6,046 nucleotides of DNA from Balneolaceae bacterium (GCA_007118525.1 SKRK01000174.1:1-6046), one strand, 5' to 3'. Shown: positions 1 through 5,930, counted from the first letter of the stretch. The notes: a model not told the origin generated them from the sequence alone. A program made the numbers and translations.

Positions 1-7
1 TTCATGA

Positions 8-45
8 GCTCAGGTTATAGCCTGAAGCTCAGGTAACGGCCTGAA
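8..45. repeat. Two tandem 19-bp palindromic repeats
   Basis: Two adjacent 19-bp units (8-26 and 27-45) match at 16 of 19 positions; the three differences all fall in the middle. Each unit carries the inverted arms TCAGG and CCTGA around a six-base centre, and with flanking GCT/AGC the arms can form a stem of about seven pairs with one bulge. The array may continue left of the window. It overlaps the 3' end of the open frame at 15-284. It could be a small REP-like element, part of a terminator, or a protein-binding site; the sequence alone does not decide. Confidence 0.55.
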
Positions 46-284
46 ATGACACCCTTTAAAAAGCCGATTAGGCGGTAATTTGTGCGACCATCACTCGATC
101 GAATCGATTTCCGCTTAACGGCAACCCAAATACCGATCCTCTGAAAATAGTTCCAGAAGAGATGCTTTCCAATTGCAATGGCATAAAGCTTTGCAACAAT
201 ATAAGGATTAGCAAACACCATTCCAGCAATTGAAATGTTTAAAATTTTTATCCGGTATGCATTTGAATTTCCCGGGTGAATCAA
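15..284 (-). CDS. Uncharacterised open frame, possible glycosyltransferase C-terminal remnant
   Basis: This is an 89-codon frame on the minus strand starting at TTG; the stop-free stretch reaches position 305. No Shine-Dalgarno sequence precedes the TTG and no ATG lies near the start, so an intact gene is doubtful. The translation has a hydrophobic half (residues about 15-45) followed by a basic part around WNYFQRIGIWVAVKRK and an ending with FLKGVISGR. That pattern loosely recalls the C-terminal tail of family 2 glycosyltransferases, where aromatic and basic residues precede a KG..G motif, but no nucleotide-sugar binding or DxD motif is present. It lies in the same reading frame as the open frame at 333-551, separated by three stop codons. 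The last residues are encoded by the palindromic repeats. I read it as a probable gene remnant; the family assignment is a guess. Confidence 0.22.
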   Translation of the reverse strand: MIHPGNSNAYRIKILNISIAGMVFANPYIVAKLYAIAIGKHLFWNYFQRIGIWVAVKRKSIRSSDGRTNYRLIGFLKGVISGRYLSFRL

Positions 285-332
285 TCTGAAGAGCAGAGGT
301 GGAATTTACACGCCAAAATTCCTTGAACTCTA

Positions 333-551
333 CTAACATTCAAGCAAAATGATCAGTAAAATGATCATAGCCAACGTTAATTCACTATTCAGTCCGGCAG
401 ATATAAATGAACCCGTTATCGGCATTATGAATAACAGAGTTGAGTGAAGGTTAAAATTCTCTACGCCGATTGAAACAAAATTTCCAATTTGTTGCAGAAT
501 ATATTTTTCATTGTTGAACGCTATTCCAAAAAGCTCGTACTTAAAGTAATG
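333..551 (-). pseudogene. Start-less open frame encoding a membrane-protein-like C-terminus (remnant)
   Basis: Reading the minus strand from 551 to the stop at 333-335 gives 72 codons without interruption, bounded upstream by TAA (552-554). No ATG occurs until codon 43, so it cannot be a normal full-length gene. The translation looks protein-like: an N-terminal part with FGIAFNNEKYILQQIGNF, then two hydrophobic stretches (about residues 37-53 and 58-70, including AMIILLIILLEC). It ends in two consecutive TAG codons (333-335 and 330-332), as real C-termini sometimes do. I do not recognise the family; a truncated polytopic membrane protein is the simplest reading. It also contains a 10-bp direct repeat, AAAATGATCA, at 346-355 and 358-367. 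The rest of 285-591 shows no gene, and the promoter of the following plus-strand gene must lie in or beside it. Confidence 0.3.
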
Positions 552-591
552 TTATTTAATAATCCATCAACCTTAAAAAGAGATTTTCAGA

Positions 592-1212
592 ATGGCTAAA
601 CGACTTGCTTTTTTTGCATCTAAAGAGGATGTGGAGAACTTCTATTCATTGACAACCAAAAAAGAGAATCTGTTTGAACCACACTATAATCTGGCGCCGG
701 GCCAACATATTGTAACCATAACAGGTGATGAAAATAATAAAGAAATTGGCAGGGTACGATGGGGTGATGAAGCAGAAAGAAATCCGGTTATACCTGTAGC
801 TGACGTTGAAGGGGAGTTGAAGAAGAAAGGTGTGGAACGCTGCATACTGCCCATCAGCGGGTTTTTTGTGTGGAAGGACGACCTGGAAAAAGACCACCCA
901 TTTTTCGTGAGAATGCTCAATGCACCTCTAATGAGCACCGGCGGTTTGATTTATAAAGGGAATAATAAAAATGTGAAGATCATTATTACAGAGTCGAACG
1001 TACTGGTTCAGCCAATGTCGGCCACAATGCCGCTTCTTTTAGATCGTGAAACCTCTTTTCTTTGGATGAATAATGACTCATCTCCCGGTGAAGTGATTGC
1101 AAAAGCCAGAAAACTTTTCCTGTTTACAGATCTTTCAGTAATGAGGGTGAGTAAACAAGTAAACAACCCAAATAATAATGATGAAAAACTCATTCAGCCT
1201 ATTCCTAAGTAA
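592..1212 (+). CDS. SRAP-domain (YedK/HMCES-like) protein lacking the catalytic residues
   Basis: The 206-residue protein covers the whole SRAP fold (E. coli YedK has 222). Family landmarks appear in order: YNLAPGQ (32-38), RWG (56-58), RCILPISGFFVW (83-94), HPFF (102-105), IIITESN (130-136), MPLLL (146-150) and a C-terminal VSKQVNN...LIQP ending. Active SRAP proteins crosslink to abasic sites in single-stranded DNA through Cys2, helped by Asn75, Glu105 and His160 (YedK numbering). Here residue 2 is Ala (MAKR), the NARxET segment is replaced by IPVADVEGE, the Glu of the F-E-W motif is Val93, and the His of HxRxP is Ser143. Canonical chemistry is therefore not expected; a structural, DNA-binding or inhibitory role is possible. 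The start is fixed because an in-frame TAA lies at 574-576 with no other start between. Only a weak purine stretch (AAAAAGAGA, 575-583) precedes the ATG. A possible promoter is TTGAAC (514-519), 18 bases, TACTTA (538-543). It appears monocistronic, and no terminator was seen after it. Confidence 0.88.
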   Translation: MAKRLAFFASKEDVENFYSLTTKKENLFEPHYNLAPGQHIVTITGDENNKEIGRVRWGDEAERNPVIPVADVEGELKKKGVERCILPISGFFVWKDDLEKDHPFFVRMLNAPLMSTGGLIYKGNNKNVKIIITESNVLVQPMSATMPLLLDRETSFLWMNNDSSPGEVIAKARKLFLFTDLSVMRVSKQVNNPNNNDEKLIQPIPK

Positions 1213-1564
1213 AGATGTTTTGATTTTAACTCATAAATAATTTTGTGCGTTTGAGAGATGGCCGATCGTTAATTTCACTCCAATATCAACTACCTCTGTA
1301 TATACAATTGACGTCAGGTTTTATAACGGTTCAGCTATGATTTGTCAGTTTTCCGAATCTGTTCTTCAAACCATATACGACCCGGGGTAAGAAATCTGAA
1401 AAGTGAGAACACAAGAGAGGTTTTTTCTCCAGTTATATTTGGACCATTTCATTTCGAAAAACTACAATATATTTCATTTATGACGTTACATTAAAAGAAC
1501 TTTGTTAAAAGTATAAATAGTGATATTTTTCAGACTATTTTAAATCTATTGAAAGGAGTACAGT
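1213..1564. other. 352-bp intergenic region before secG
   Basis: No gene of normal length is visible. It holds the candidate secG promoter near its right end. On the minus strand, 1338-1448 forms a stop-free stretch of 37 codons whose translation looks protein-like (it includes SLFRFLTPGRIWFEEQ) and ends at a TAG at 1335-1337. It has no ATG and no matching family that I recognise, so it may be a relic of a lost gene. No hairpin terminator follows the gene ending at 1212. Confidence 0.5.
1501..1531 (+). promoter_or_regulatory. Candidate secG promoter (Bacteroidota-type)
   Basis: TTTG at 1501-1504 is followed after 19 bases by TATTTTTC at 1524-1531. This matches the -33 TTTG / -7 TAnnTTTG consensus of Bacteroidota promoters except for the last base. 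It would give a leader of about 25-30 bases before the secG start codon. AT-richness makes chance matches easy, so this is tentative. Confidence 0.4.
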
Positions 1565-1924
1565 ATGCTATACGGAATTACAATAAGCTTTATCATTTTA
1601 ATCTGCTTTCTGCTCATCGTAGTAGTCTTATTGCAGCCGGGCCAGCGTGAAGGCCTCTCAGGCGGACTTGCAGCCGGTATGGCAGGCGGTGCAGCTATGG
1701 GTGCCCGCAGAACCGCGGATCTGCTCTCTAAAACCACATCCATTCTTGCGGCTCTGTTTTTGAGTCTCAGCGTTCTTGCAAACTTTTTCATCGACAGAGG
1801 TGATGCAACACAGAGTACCATTCAGCAGCAAGGTATCGAAAATGTACAAACCGATGATTTTACAGCGCCTTCCAGAACTCAGTCTGCTGTACCGCAACAG
1901 GAAGATCTTGATATTGATGAGTAA
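1565..1924 (+). CDS. secG: Preprotein translocase subunit SecG
   Basis: SecG is the small accessory subunit of the SecYEG channel in the inner membrane and assists SecA-driven protein export. The 119-residue protein has the expected two membrane helices (about 3-23 and 57-76). They are joined by the family's glycine-rich cytoplasmic loop, which begins LLQPGQREGLSGG (22-34) and is followed by the LLSKTT stretch (53-58) leading into helix 2. After helix 2 comes a polar, acidic tail of about 43 residues (77-119, ending EDLDIDE); such tails are variable in the family. The ATG is supported by a near-ideal Shine-Dalgarno sequence, AAAGGAGT (1552-1559), with good spacing. The gene stands alone on the plus strand, with a candidate promoter just upstream and a strong terminator downstream. 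Confidence 0.93.
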   Translation: MLYGITISFIILICFLLIVVVLLQPGQREGLSGGLAAGMAGGAAMGARRTADLLSKTTSILAALFLSLSVLANFFIDRGDATQSTIQQQGIENVQTDDFTAPSRTQSAVPQQEDLDIDE

Positions 1925-1951
1925 GGCACTCTGAATTTTAATGCCTAATTT

Positions 1952-1992
1952 AAAAAGCCCGTGTATGGAATACCTTACACGGGCTTTTTTTT
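1952..1992. terminator. Intrinsic terminator, probably bidirectional
   Basis: The arms AGCCCGTGTA (1956-1965) and TACACGGGCT (1976-1985) form a perfect 10-bp stem, extended by four A-T pairs (1952-1955 with 1986-1989), around a 10-base loop. Eight T's follow on the plus strand (1985-1992), giving a classic terminator for secG. On the minus strand the same stem is followed by TTTTTAAATT, so it can also end the convergent operon whose last gene stops at 2023. Confidence 0.93.
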
Positions 1993-2022
1993 AAAACTTT
2001 AGAGCTGCTGAAAATATAAAAA

Positions 2023-2565
2023 CTATTTCTCAAGCAACTCTTTTACATACTCATTCTCAGGATCCATCTTGAGAGCCTGCTCGTAATAGGTATTGGCTTT
2101 ATCGTCGTGACCGCCTTTTTTCATGAGATCGCCCATCAGAATCCAGTTTTCTACATCACGGGGCTGGCTGCGTATTCTGTCCAGAAGATAAGAGATTGCA
2201 TCATTTCCCTTTCCGCTCATAATCTTATAGAGCACCATATTGCGATGTGCGGTGGGCAGGTCATCCAGAGCAATAGCCCTTTCAAAATCTTCGCGGGCCT
2301 TTTCTGCATCATCTGAATTCAGATAGGAGTAACCGCGCAGGTTATATAGCCTGCCATTATCCTCGTCTTTTTCAATCGCTTTGTTTAACGACTCAATGCT
2401 GGCGTCCCACTGCCCCAGCTTCTGCATTATTTCACCCTCTAGTGTAAACCCTTCCGGAGCATCCGGGTTTATCCGCTGAAGGTCTCTGGAAACATCGAGG
2501 CTTTTATCGAGATCTTTTTCGTGAAGGAGCTCGTATCCCTGTTTATGTTTTTCTTCAAAACTCAT
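2023..2565 (-). CDS. Tetratricopeptide-repeat (TPR) protein
   Basis: The 180-residue protein is almost entirely TPR helical hairpins. About five units can be traced (near 4-37, 38-71, 72-105, 106-138 and 139-172). The clearest are the third, with LYNLRGYSYL...AREDFERAIALD, and the fifth, with WILMGDLMKK...ANTYYEQALKMDPE. There is no signal peptide or membrane segment, so it should be cytoplasmic. TPR arrays usually bind partner proteins; nothing here identifies the partner. It is the last gene of the minus-strand string. Its ATG overlaps the stop of the preceding 71-aa gene as ATGA (2562-2565) and no Shine-Dalgarno sequence is present, so translation probably depends on coupling. The shared terminator at 1952-1992 lies about 30 bases downstream. 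Confidence 0.85.
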   Translation of the reverse strand: MSFEEKHKQGYELLHEKDLDKSLDVSRDLQRINPDAPEGFTLEGEIMQKLGQWDASIESLNKAIEKDEDNGRLYNLRGYSYLNSDDAEKAREDFERAIALDDLPTAHRNMVLYKIMSGKGNDAISYLLDRIRSQPRDVENWILMGDLMKKGGHDDKANTYYEQALKMDPENEYVKELLEK

Positions 2566-2777
2566 TTAGTGTCAGTTTTTTTCTCTTTTTGGGTTATGTC
2601 TTCGAATTCAGCTTCTTCAATCTGGTCCAGATTTGTATTGCGACGACTGTTTTTCGCCGCGCTGTTTTTAAAATCTCCAAATCGAAAACTTGTATTGCGT
2701 TTATTCTTTTGCCTGGAACCGGTAATAAGTTTGTATACCAGGTAGATAAAAAGTGCTATAAGTAACCAGCGAATCAT
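2562..2777 (-). CDS. Small one-pass membrane protein, DUF4834-like
   Basis: This 71-residue protein has one N-terminal hydrophobic helix (about 4-19, WLLIALFIYLVYKLIT). A basic, Asn/Ser-rich middle with many Lys and Arg (21-48) follows, then a short acidic motif, IEEAEFED (53-60). The layout resembles the small DUF4834 family of Bacteroidota, which as I recall has an N-terminal helix and a conserved acidic-aromatic patch; this is a resemblance, not a confirmed match, and the function is unknown. The positive residues after the helix suggest that the tail faces the cytoplasm. Its ATG shares one base with the kinase stop codon (TAATG at 2775-2779), and its own stop overlaps the TPR start, so it is tightly coupled on both sides. 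Confidence 0.7.
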   Translation of the reverse strand: MIRWLLIALFIYLVYKLITGSRQKNKRNTSFRFGDFKNSAAKNSRRNTNLDQIEEAEFEDITQKEKKTDTK

Positions 2778-3421
2778 TAATCCGGAATAATATGAATATG
2801 TGTATTGCCACGTATGGGTTGATCAAAGATCTGTTCTTCAATATACGAGAGATGACTTGGATTATTTAAAAAATCGATCTCTGCTGCGTTGACAATAATT
2901 AAGGGTGCTTTACTGTAATGGTAAAAAAATTGGTTGTATGAATCACTTAACTCCTGAAGATAATTTGGAGTAATATGTTTTTCATAAGCTCTGCCGCGTT
3001 TTTCAATGTTCTCCATCAATCTTTCTACCGTACTTTGAAGATATATAACCAGATCAGGCTTTGCTGAAATACCTGTCATAATGCTGTAAATGTTATCGTA
3101 CAGCCCCATCTCGTCCTCATCCAGGTTGAGACGTGCGAAAATCCGATCTTTTTCAAAGATGTAATCCGATATGATAAAATCATCAAACAGATCGCGGTTG
3201 GTCATGTTTTGCTGCTGTTTAAACCTGCTGGCCAAAAATGCCAGCTGTGTTTGAAAAGCATAACGTTTTTTATCCTCATAAAATTTAGGCAGAAATGGAT
3301 TTTCCTCGAACTGCTCCAGAACCAGCCTGCCTTCGTTGCGCTCTGCAAGCAACTGGGCAAGCGTGGTTTTACCGGCGCCAATTACACCTTCTATGGCAAT
3401 AAAATCGAATTGATTTGGCAT
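2777..3421 (-). CDS. Deoxynucleoside kinase (deoxyguanosine/deoxyadenosine kinase family)
   Basis: This cytoplasmic salvage enzyme phosphorylates deoxynucleosides to dNMPs using ATP. The 214 residues fit the bacterial dNK/dGK/dAK family in length and motifs. There is a P-loop GVIGAGKTT (12-20), the substrate-site segment EENPFLPKFY (39-48), the SDYIFEKDRIFA motif (85-96) and an arginine-rich lid RGRAYE (142-147). The acidic residue after SDYIF matches the purine-preferring bacterial subgroup, but specificity cannot be fixed from sequence. It follows folK after 30 bases in the same reading frame, with only the folK TAG between them. Joined HPPK-dNK proteins are annotated in some Bacteroidota (from memory), which fits this arrangement. 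Only a distant AGGA lies upstream of the ATG. The stop overlaps the next gene by one base. Confidence 0.9.
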   Translation of the reverse strand: MPNQFDFIAIEGVIGAGKTTLAQLLAERNEGRLVLEQFEENPFLPKFYEDKKRYAFQTQLAFLASRFKQQQNMTNRDLFDDFIISDYIFEKDRIFARLNLDEDEMGLYDNIYSIMTGISAKPDLVIYLQSTVERLMENIEKRGRAYEKHITPNYLQELSDSYNQFFYHYSKAPLIIVNAAEIDFLNNPSHLSYIEEQIFDQPIRGNTHIHIIPD

Positions 3422-3451
3422 TTTCTGTTTTGTACGTCCTATTGGTGCTGT

Positions 3452-3940
3452 CTACCAGTCAAAATTTGTTTTTTTGATCTCAATCTCCGGCGCTTCACTG
3501 AGCATCGTACTCATGCTTTTACGTGTGGTTACATCAACCCAACTACCGTCAATCTCATTCATTGGCAGTAAAACAAAAAGTCGCCGGCTGTATTCAGGAT
3601 GAGGAATAATAAGGTTCTCATTCTCAATCACCAAGTTTCCAAAGCGTATGATATCAAGGTCAAGAATTCTTGGTCCCCAGCGCTCAGGATTCTTCTCCCT
3701 GCCGCAGACCTGTTCAAACTCTTTGAGCATCTGAAGCAGACTGGATGGTGAGTAAGCTGTATTTATTTTGGCAACGCTGTTATAGAAAGTAAACTTCGCC
3801 CCTCCAACAGGTTCCGACTCCCAGATGGAGGCTTTTTGGACAGCTCCACTTGAAATCTCTTCCAGGAAATGGGCTGCATGTTGAAGATTTTTCAACCGAT
3901 CGCCAAGATTAGATCCGGCTGCAACAACTACCGTTTCCAT
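3452..3940 (-). CDS. folK: 2-amino-4-hydroxy-6-hydroxymethyldihydropteridine pyrophosphokinase (HPPK)
   Basis: FolK transfers pyrophosphate from ATP to 6-hydroxymethyl-7,8-dihydropterin, the step before dihydropteroate synthase in folate synthesis. The 162-residue protein has the usual HPPK length. Its motifs are GSNLGDR near the N-terminus (9-15), WESEPVGG (40-47), the signature RWGPRILDLDII (87-98) with the two metal-binding aspartates Asp94 and Asp96, and IPHPE (112-116) followed by RRLFVLLP. The ATG at 3940 is the only start before an in-frame TGA at 3953-3955. It lies inside the end of folB (13-base overlap), and no clear Shine-Dalgarno sequence is seen, so coupling to folB is likely. 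The product of FolB is its substrate. Confidence 0.95.
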   Translation of the reverse strand: METVVVAAGSNLGDRLKNLQHAAHFLEEISSGAVQKASIWESEPVGGAKFTFYNSVAKINTAYSPSSLLQMLKEFEQVCGREKNPERWGPRILDLDIIRFGNLVIENENLIIPHPEYSRRLFVLLPMNEIDGSWVDVTTRKSMSTMLSEAPEIEIKKTNFDW

Positions 3941-4287
3941 TTCATAGTGATTTCAGCATATTCAGCCGCTGTTTTAATAGGGGGATTCATTTTCCGAACC
4001 GATACGATAAGCTTCCTTAAATTGGATGATTGTTTAAAAAGTTTTTCCCCAACAAGATAGCAGAGGGTTTCGATAAGTTTTTCGGAAGGGCCGTTCATGA
4101 CCTCTTCGGATACCTTCTGTACCCGTTCATAGTTGAACGTAAGTTCCAGGTTATCATCCGTAACAGCCTTTTTGAAATTTCCGAAGGCAATTACATCTAT
4201 CTCAAAATGGTTGCCTTCAATTCGTTCATTATCGTAATACCCATGCGGTGCATGAAATTTAAGCGCTTTGAGTGTGATTGTATCCAA
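3928..4287 (-). CDS. folB: Dihydroneopterin aldolase
   Basis: FolB cleaves 7,8-dihydroneopterin to 6-hydroxymethyl-7,8-dihydropterin and glycolaldehyde, and often epimerises the substrate; the product goes to FolK, encoded next. The 119-residue length is typical. Residues matching the S. aureus active site (Glu22, Tyr54, Glu74, Lys100) appear one position earlier: Glu21 in HGYYDNERIEG (15-25), Tyr53 in TFNY (50-53), Glu73 in LIETLCYLV (71-79) and Lys99 in VSVRKMNPPIK (95-105). The start is TTG at 4287. No ATG, GTG or other TTG occurs in frame between it and the upstream stop near 4372, and the homology begins right here. No Shine-Dalgarno sequence is visible before it (the preceding bases are pyrimidine-rich), which is unlike dnaA and secG and suggests weak or unusual initiation. 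Confidence 0.93.
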   Translation of the reverse strand: MDTITLKALKFHAPHGYYDNERIEGNHFEIDVIAFGNFKKAVTDDNLELTFNYERVQKVSEEVMNGPSEKLIETLCYLVGEKLFKQSSNLRKLIVSVRKMNPPIKTAAEYAEITMKWKR

Positions 4288-4427
4288 AAAAGGTCTGATT
4301 CGAATTCTAATTGAGAATAGAATGAAGTTATCGAAAAAGAGATACGAAACGCAAAACCGGATCGAATGAGTTCAATAACCGGTGAAAGTGAAGACAGAAG
4401 GCAATAAGAGCGGTCTGTTATGCTATT
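4288..4427. other. 140-bp gap between dnaA and folB
   Basis: No open frame or intrinsic terminator is visible for dnaA. It must hold any promoter specific to the folB operon, but I find only weak candidates, such as TTGCGT, 16 bases, GATAAC on the minus strand. Read-through from dnaA into folB is possible. Confidence 0.4.
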
Positions 4428-5873
4428 TTACAGTGTGGCTACTTCTATTTTTTGCTCCAGTTCACTTAAGATGCGTTTATGTTTCGCGCTGGTAGAAAGC
4501 CGCTCCTCTACCGTTGAGATAGCATGAATAACAGTTGAGTGGTCACGGCCACCGAATTGTAGACCGATTGTCTTGAGGCTCGACTTGGTGAATTTCTTGG
4601 AGAGATACATGGCTATTTGCCTGGCTTCAACGATCTCCTGTTTCCTGGTTTTTTCCCGCACCTTGTTGGTGTCAATTCCGAAATATTCACAGACGTAGTT
4701 CTGTATGGCTTCAATCGAAACCTGGCTGTGAGAGCTCTTAACCATATCCTTCAATACAGACTTAGCCATCACCAGATCTATCTCGTCTACGTGCTTTAAA
4801 GAGGCTGTAGCAAGCAGTTTAATGATAGCACCCTCCAGGTCTCTTACATTCGACTTGAAATTGTGGGCTATGAACTCAATGATGTTCGAATCGATATAAA
4901 TTCCATTATCACTGGCCTTTCTCTCGAGAATGGCATAGCGGGTTTCATATTCAGGAATTTGCAGGTCGGCACTTAAGCCCCAGCTGAATCGTGAAATGAG
5001 GCGGTCTTCAATATCGGGGATATCTTTCGGAGCGCGGTCGCTGCTCAGTATAATCTGTTTACCATCCTGATGGAGCGCATTAAAAATGTGAAAAAATTCT
5101 TCCTGTGTCTTCTCCTTACCGCTAAAAAACTGGATATCATCTACAATGAGCACATCAATATTTCGGTAGAAGTTTGTGAACTCACTGGCGCGATTGTTGC
5201 GGATAGCCTGAACAAACTCGTTTGTAAATGTCTCAGACGATACATAAAGCACAGCAAATTCATCGCCAAACTCCTGCTTAATCTTATTGCCGATGCTCTG
5301 AATGAGGTGGGTTTTGCCCAGCCCGGTACCGCCATATACAAATAGTGGATTGAAAGAGTTTTTGCCGGGATTGTCGGCTATTGCCATTGCTGCTGACCGG
5401 GCAAGACGGTTGCAGTCGCCCTCAATGTACCTTTCAAATACGTAGTTGCTGTTCAGGTTGGAGTCTATATTGGTCTTTCTGATTCCCGGTATCACAAACG
5501 GATTCTCAATTCTGCCGGGATGATAGTTGGTAAAGGTGTTCATCTCCTGAGGCTTGGAGGGCGGCATGGGTTTTTGAGGCAGTCGAATTGAACGGTTGTC
5601 TTCCAGTCTATCAGATTTTTCCACCAGTACCGAGTATTCAAGTTTTCCTTCTTTGCCTAAAACCTTGGCAATCGTAGAGCGAAGCATATTATAATAGTGC
5701 TCTTCAAGCCACTCATACCAAAATTGGCTGGGTACCTGAATCGTTAAGGTGTCTTCCTGTAACTTGATTGGCTGAATGGGTTCAAACCAAGATTTATACT
5801 TCTGATAACTGATATTGTCCTGGATAATTTCCAAACATTCACCCCAGGCACCATCAGCAGTTAGCGTATTCAA
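4428..5873 (-). CDS. dnaA: Chromosomal replication initiator protein DnaA
   Basis: DnaA binds 9-bp boxes at oriC, assembles as an ATP-bound filament and opens the origin; it also acts as a transcription factor. All four domains are present in 481 residues (E. coli has 467). Domain I (about 1-85) has conserved W10 and the YKSWFEPIQPI stretch; a variable linker runs from about 86 to 138. The AAA+ domain has Walker A GGTGLGKTH (181-189), Walker B LIVDDIQ (242-248), sensor 1 SSDR (277-280), the arginine-finger segment SRFSWGL (294-300, Arg295) and sensor 2 NVRDLEG (342-348). Domain IV ends with the DNA-binding signature GGRDHSTVIHA (441-451). The start is TTG at 5873: an in-frame TAG lies 12 bases upstream (5886-5888), and a perfect AGGAGG (5882-5887) sits eight bases before the TTG. 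dnaN does not follow; folB does. Two DnaA boxes upstream suggest autoregulation. Confidence 0.98.
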   Translation of the reverse strand: MNTLTADGAWGECLEIIQDNISYQKYKSWFEPIQPIKLQEDTLTIQVPSQFWYEWLEEHYYNMLRSTIAKVLGKEGKLEYSVLVEKSDRLEDNRSIRLPQKPMPPSKPQEMNTFTNYHPGRIENPFVIPGIRKTNIDSNLNSNYVFERYIEGDCNRLARSAAMAIADNPGKNSFNPLFVYGGTGLGKTHLIQSIGNKIKQEFGDEFAVLYVSSETFTNEFVQAIRNNRASEFTNFYRNIDVLIVDDIQFFSGKEKTQEEFFHIFNALHQDGKQIILSSDRAPKDIPDIEDRLISRFSWGLSADLQIPEYETRYAILERKASDNGIYIDSNIIEFIAHNFKSNVRDLEGAIIKLLATASLKHVDEIDLVMAKSVLKDMVKSSHSQVSIEAIQNYVCEYFGIDTNKVREKTRKQEIVEARQIAMYLSKKFTKSSLKTIGLQFGGRDHSTVIHAISTVEERLSTSAKHKRILSELEQKIEVATL

Positions 5874-5921
5874 CGTAAATGCCTCCTAAAACTTAAAAAA
5901 TTATCTTCAATATCCCTTTAG

Positions 5922-5930
5922 TTATCCACA
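5922..5930 (+). promoter_or_regulatory. DnaA box, perfect consensus (proximal)
   Basis: TTATCCACA is identical to the strongest E. coli DnaA boxes. It lies about 50 bases upstream of the dnaA start codon, where bound DnaA could hinder RNA polymerase. A weaker look-alike, TTATCTTCA (5901-5909, two mismatches), lies between it and the gene. Confidence 0.85.

Noticed and set aside
349..447. Plus-strand 32-codon ORF starting MISKMIIANV
   Set aside because: It has no ribosome binding site and is opposite the more protein-like minus-strand frame at 333-551; it is probably a shadow.
646..938. Minus-strand ORFs opposite the SRAP gene
   Set aside because: The sense strand has unmistakable full-length SRAP homology, and the antisense frames show no family features.
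1308..1327. TTGACG and TATAAC as a sigma-70 promoter
   Set aside because: The spacer is only eight bases, too short for a -35/-10 pair.
3209..3571. Plus-strand 120-codon ORF across the kinase and folK junction
   Set aside because: It is antisense to two well-supported enzymes and has no recognisable domain; it arises as a shadow.
4355..4382. Repeated ACCGG motifs between dnaA and folB as a terminator or operator
   Set aside because: The copies are direct rather than a good inverted repeat, and no T-run follows; the evidence is too weak to call.
5070..5345. Plus-strand and second minus-strand ORFs inside dnaA
   Set aside because: They are out-of-frame shadows of the conserved AAA+ region of DnaA, with no supporting motifs or start signals.
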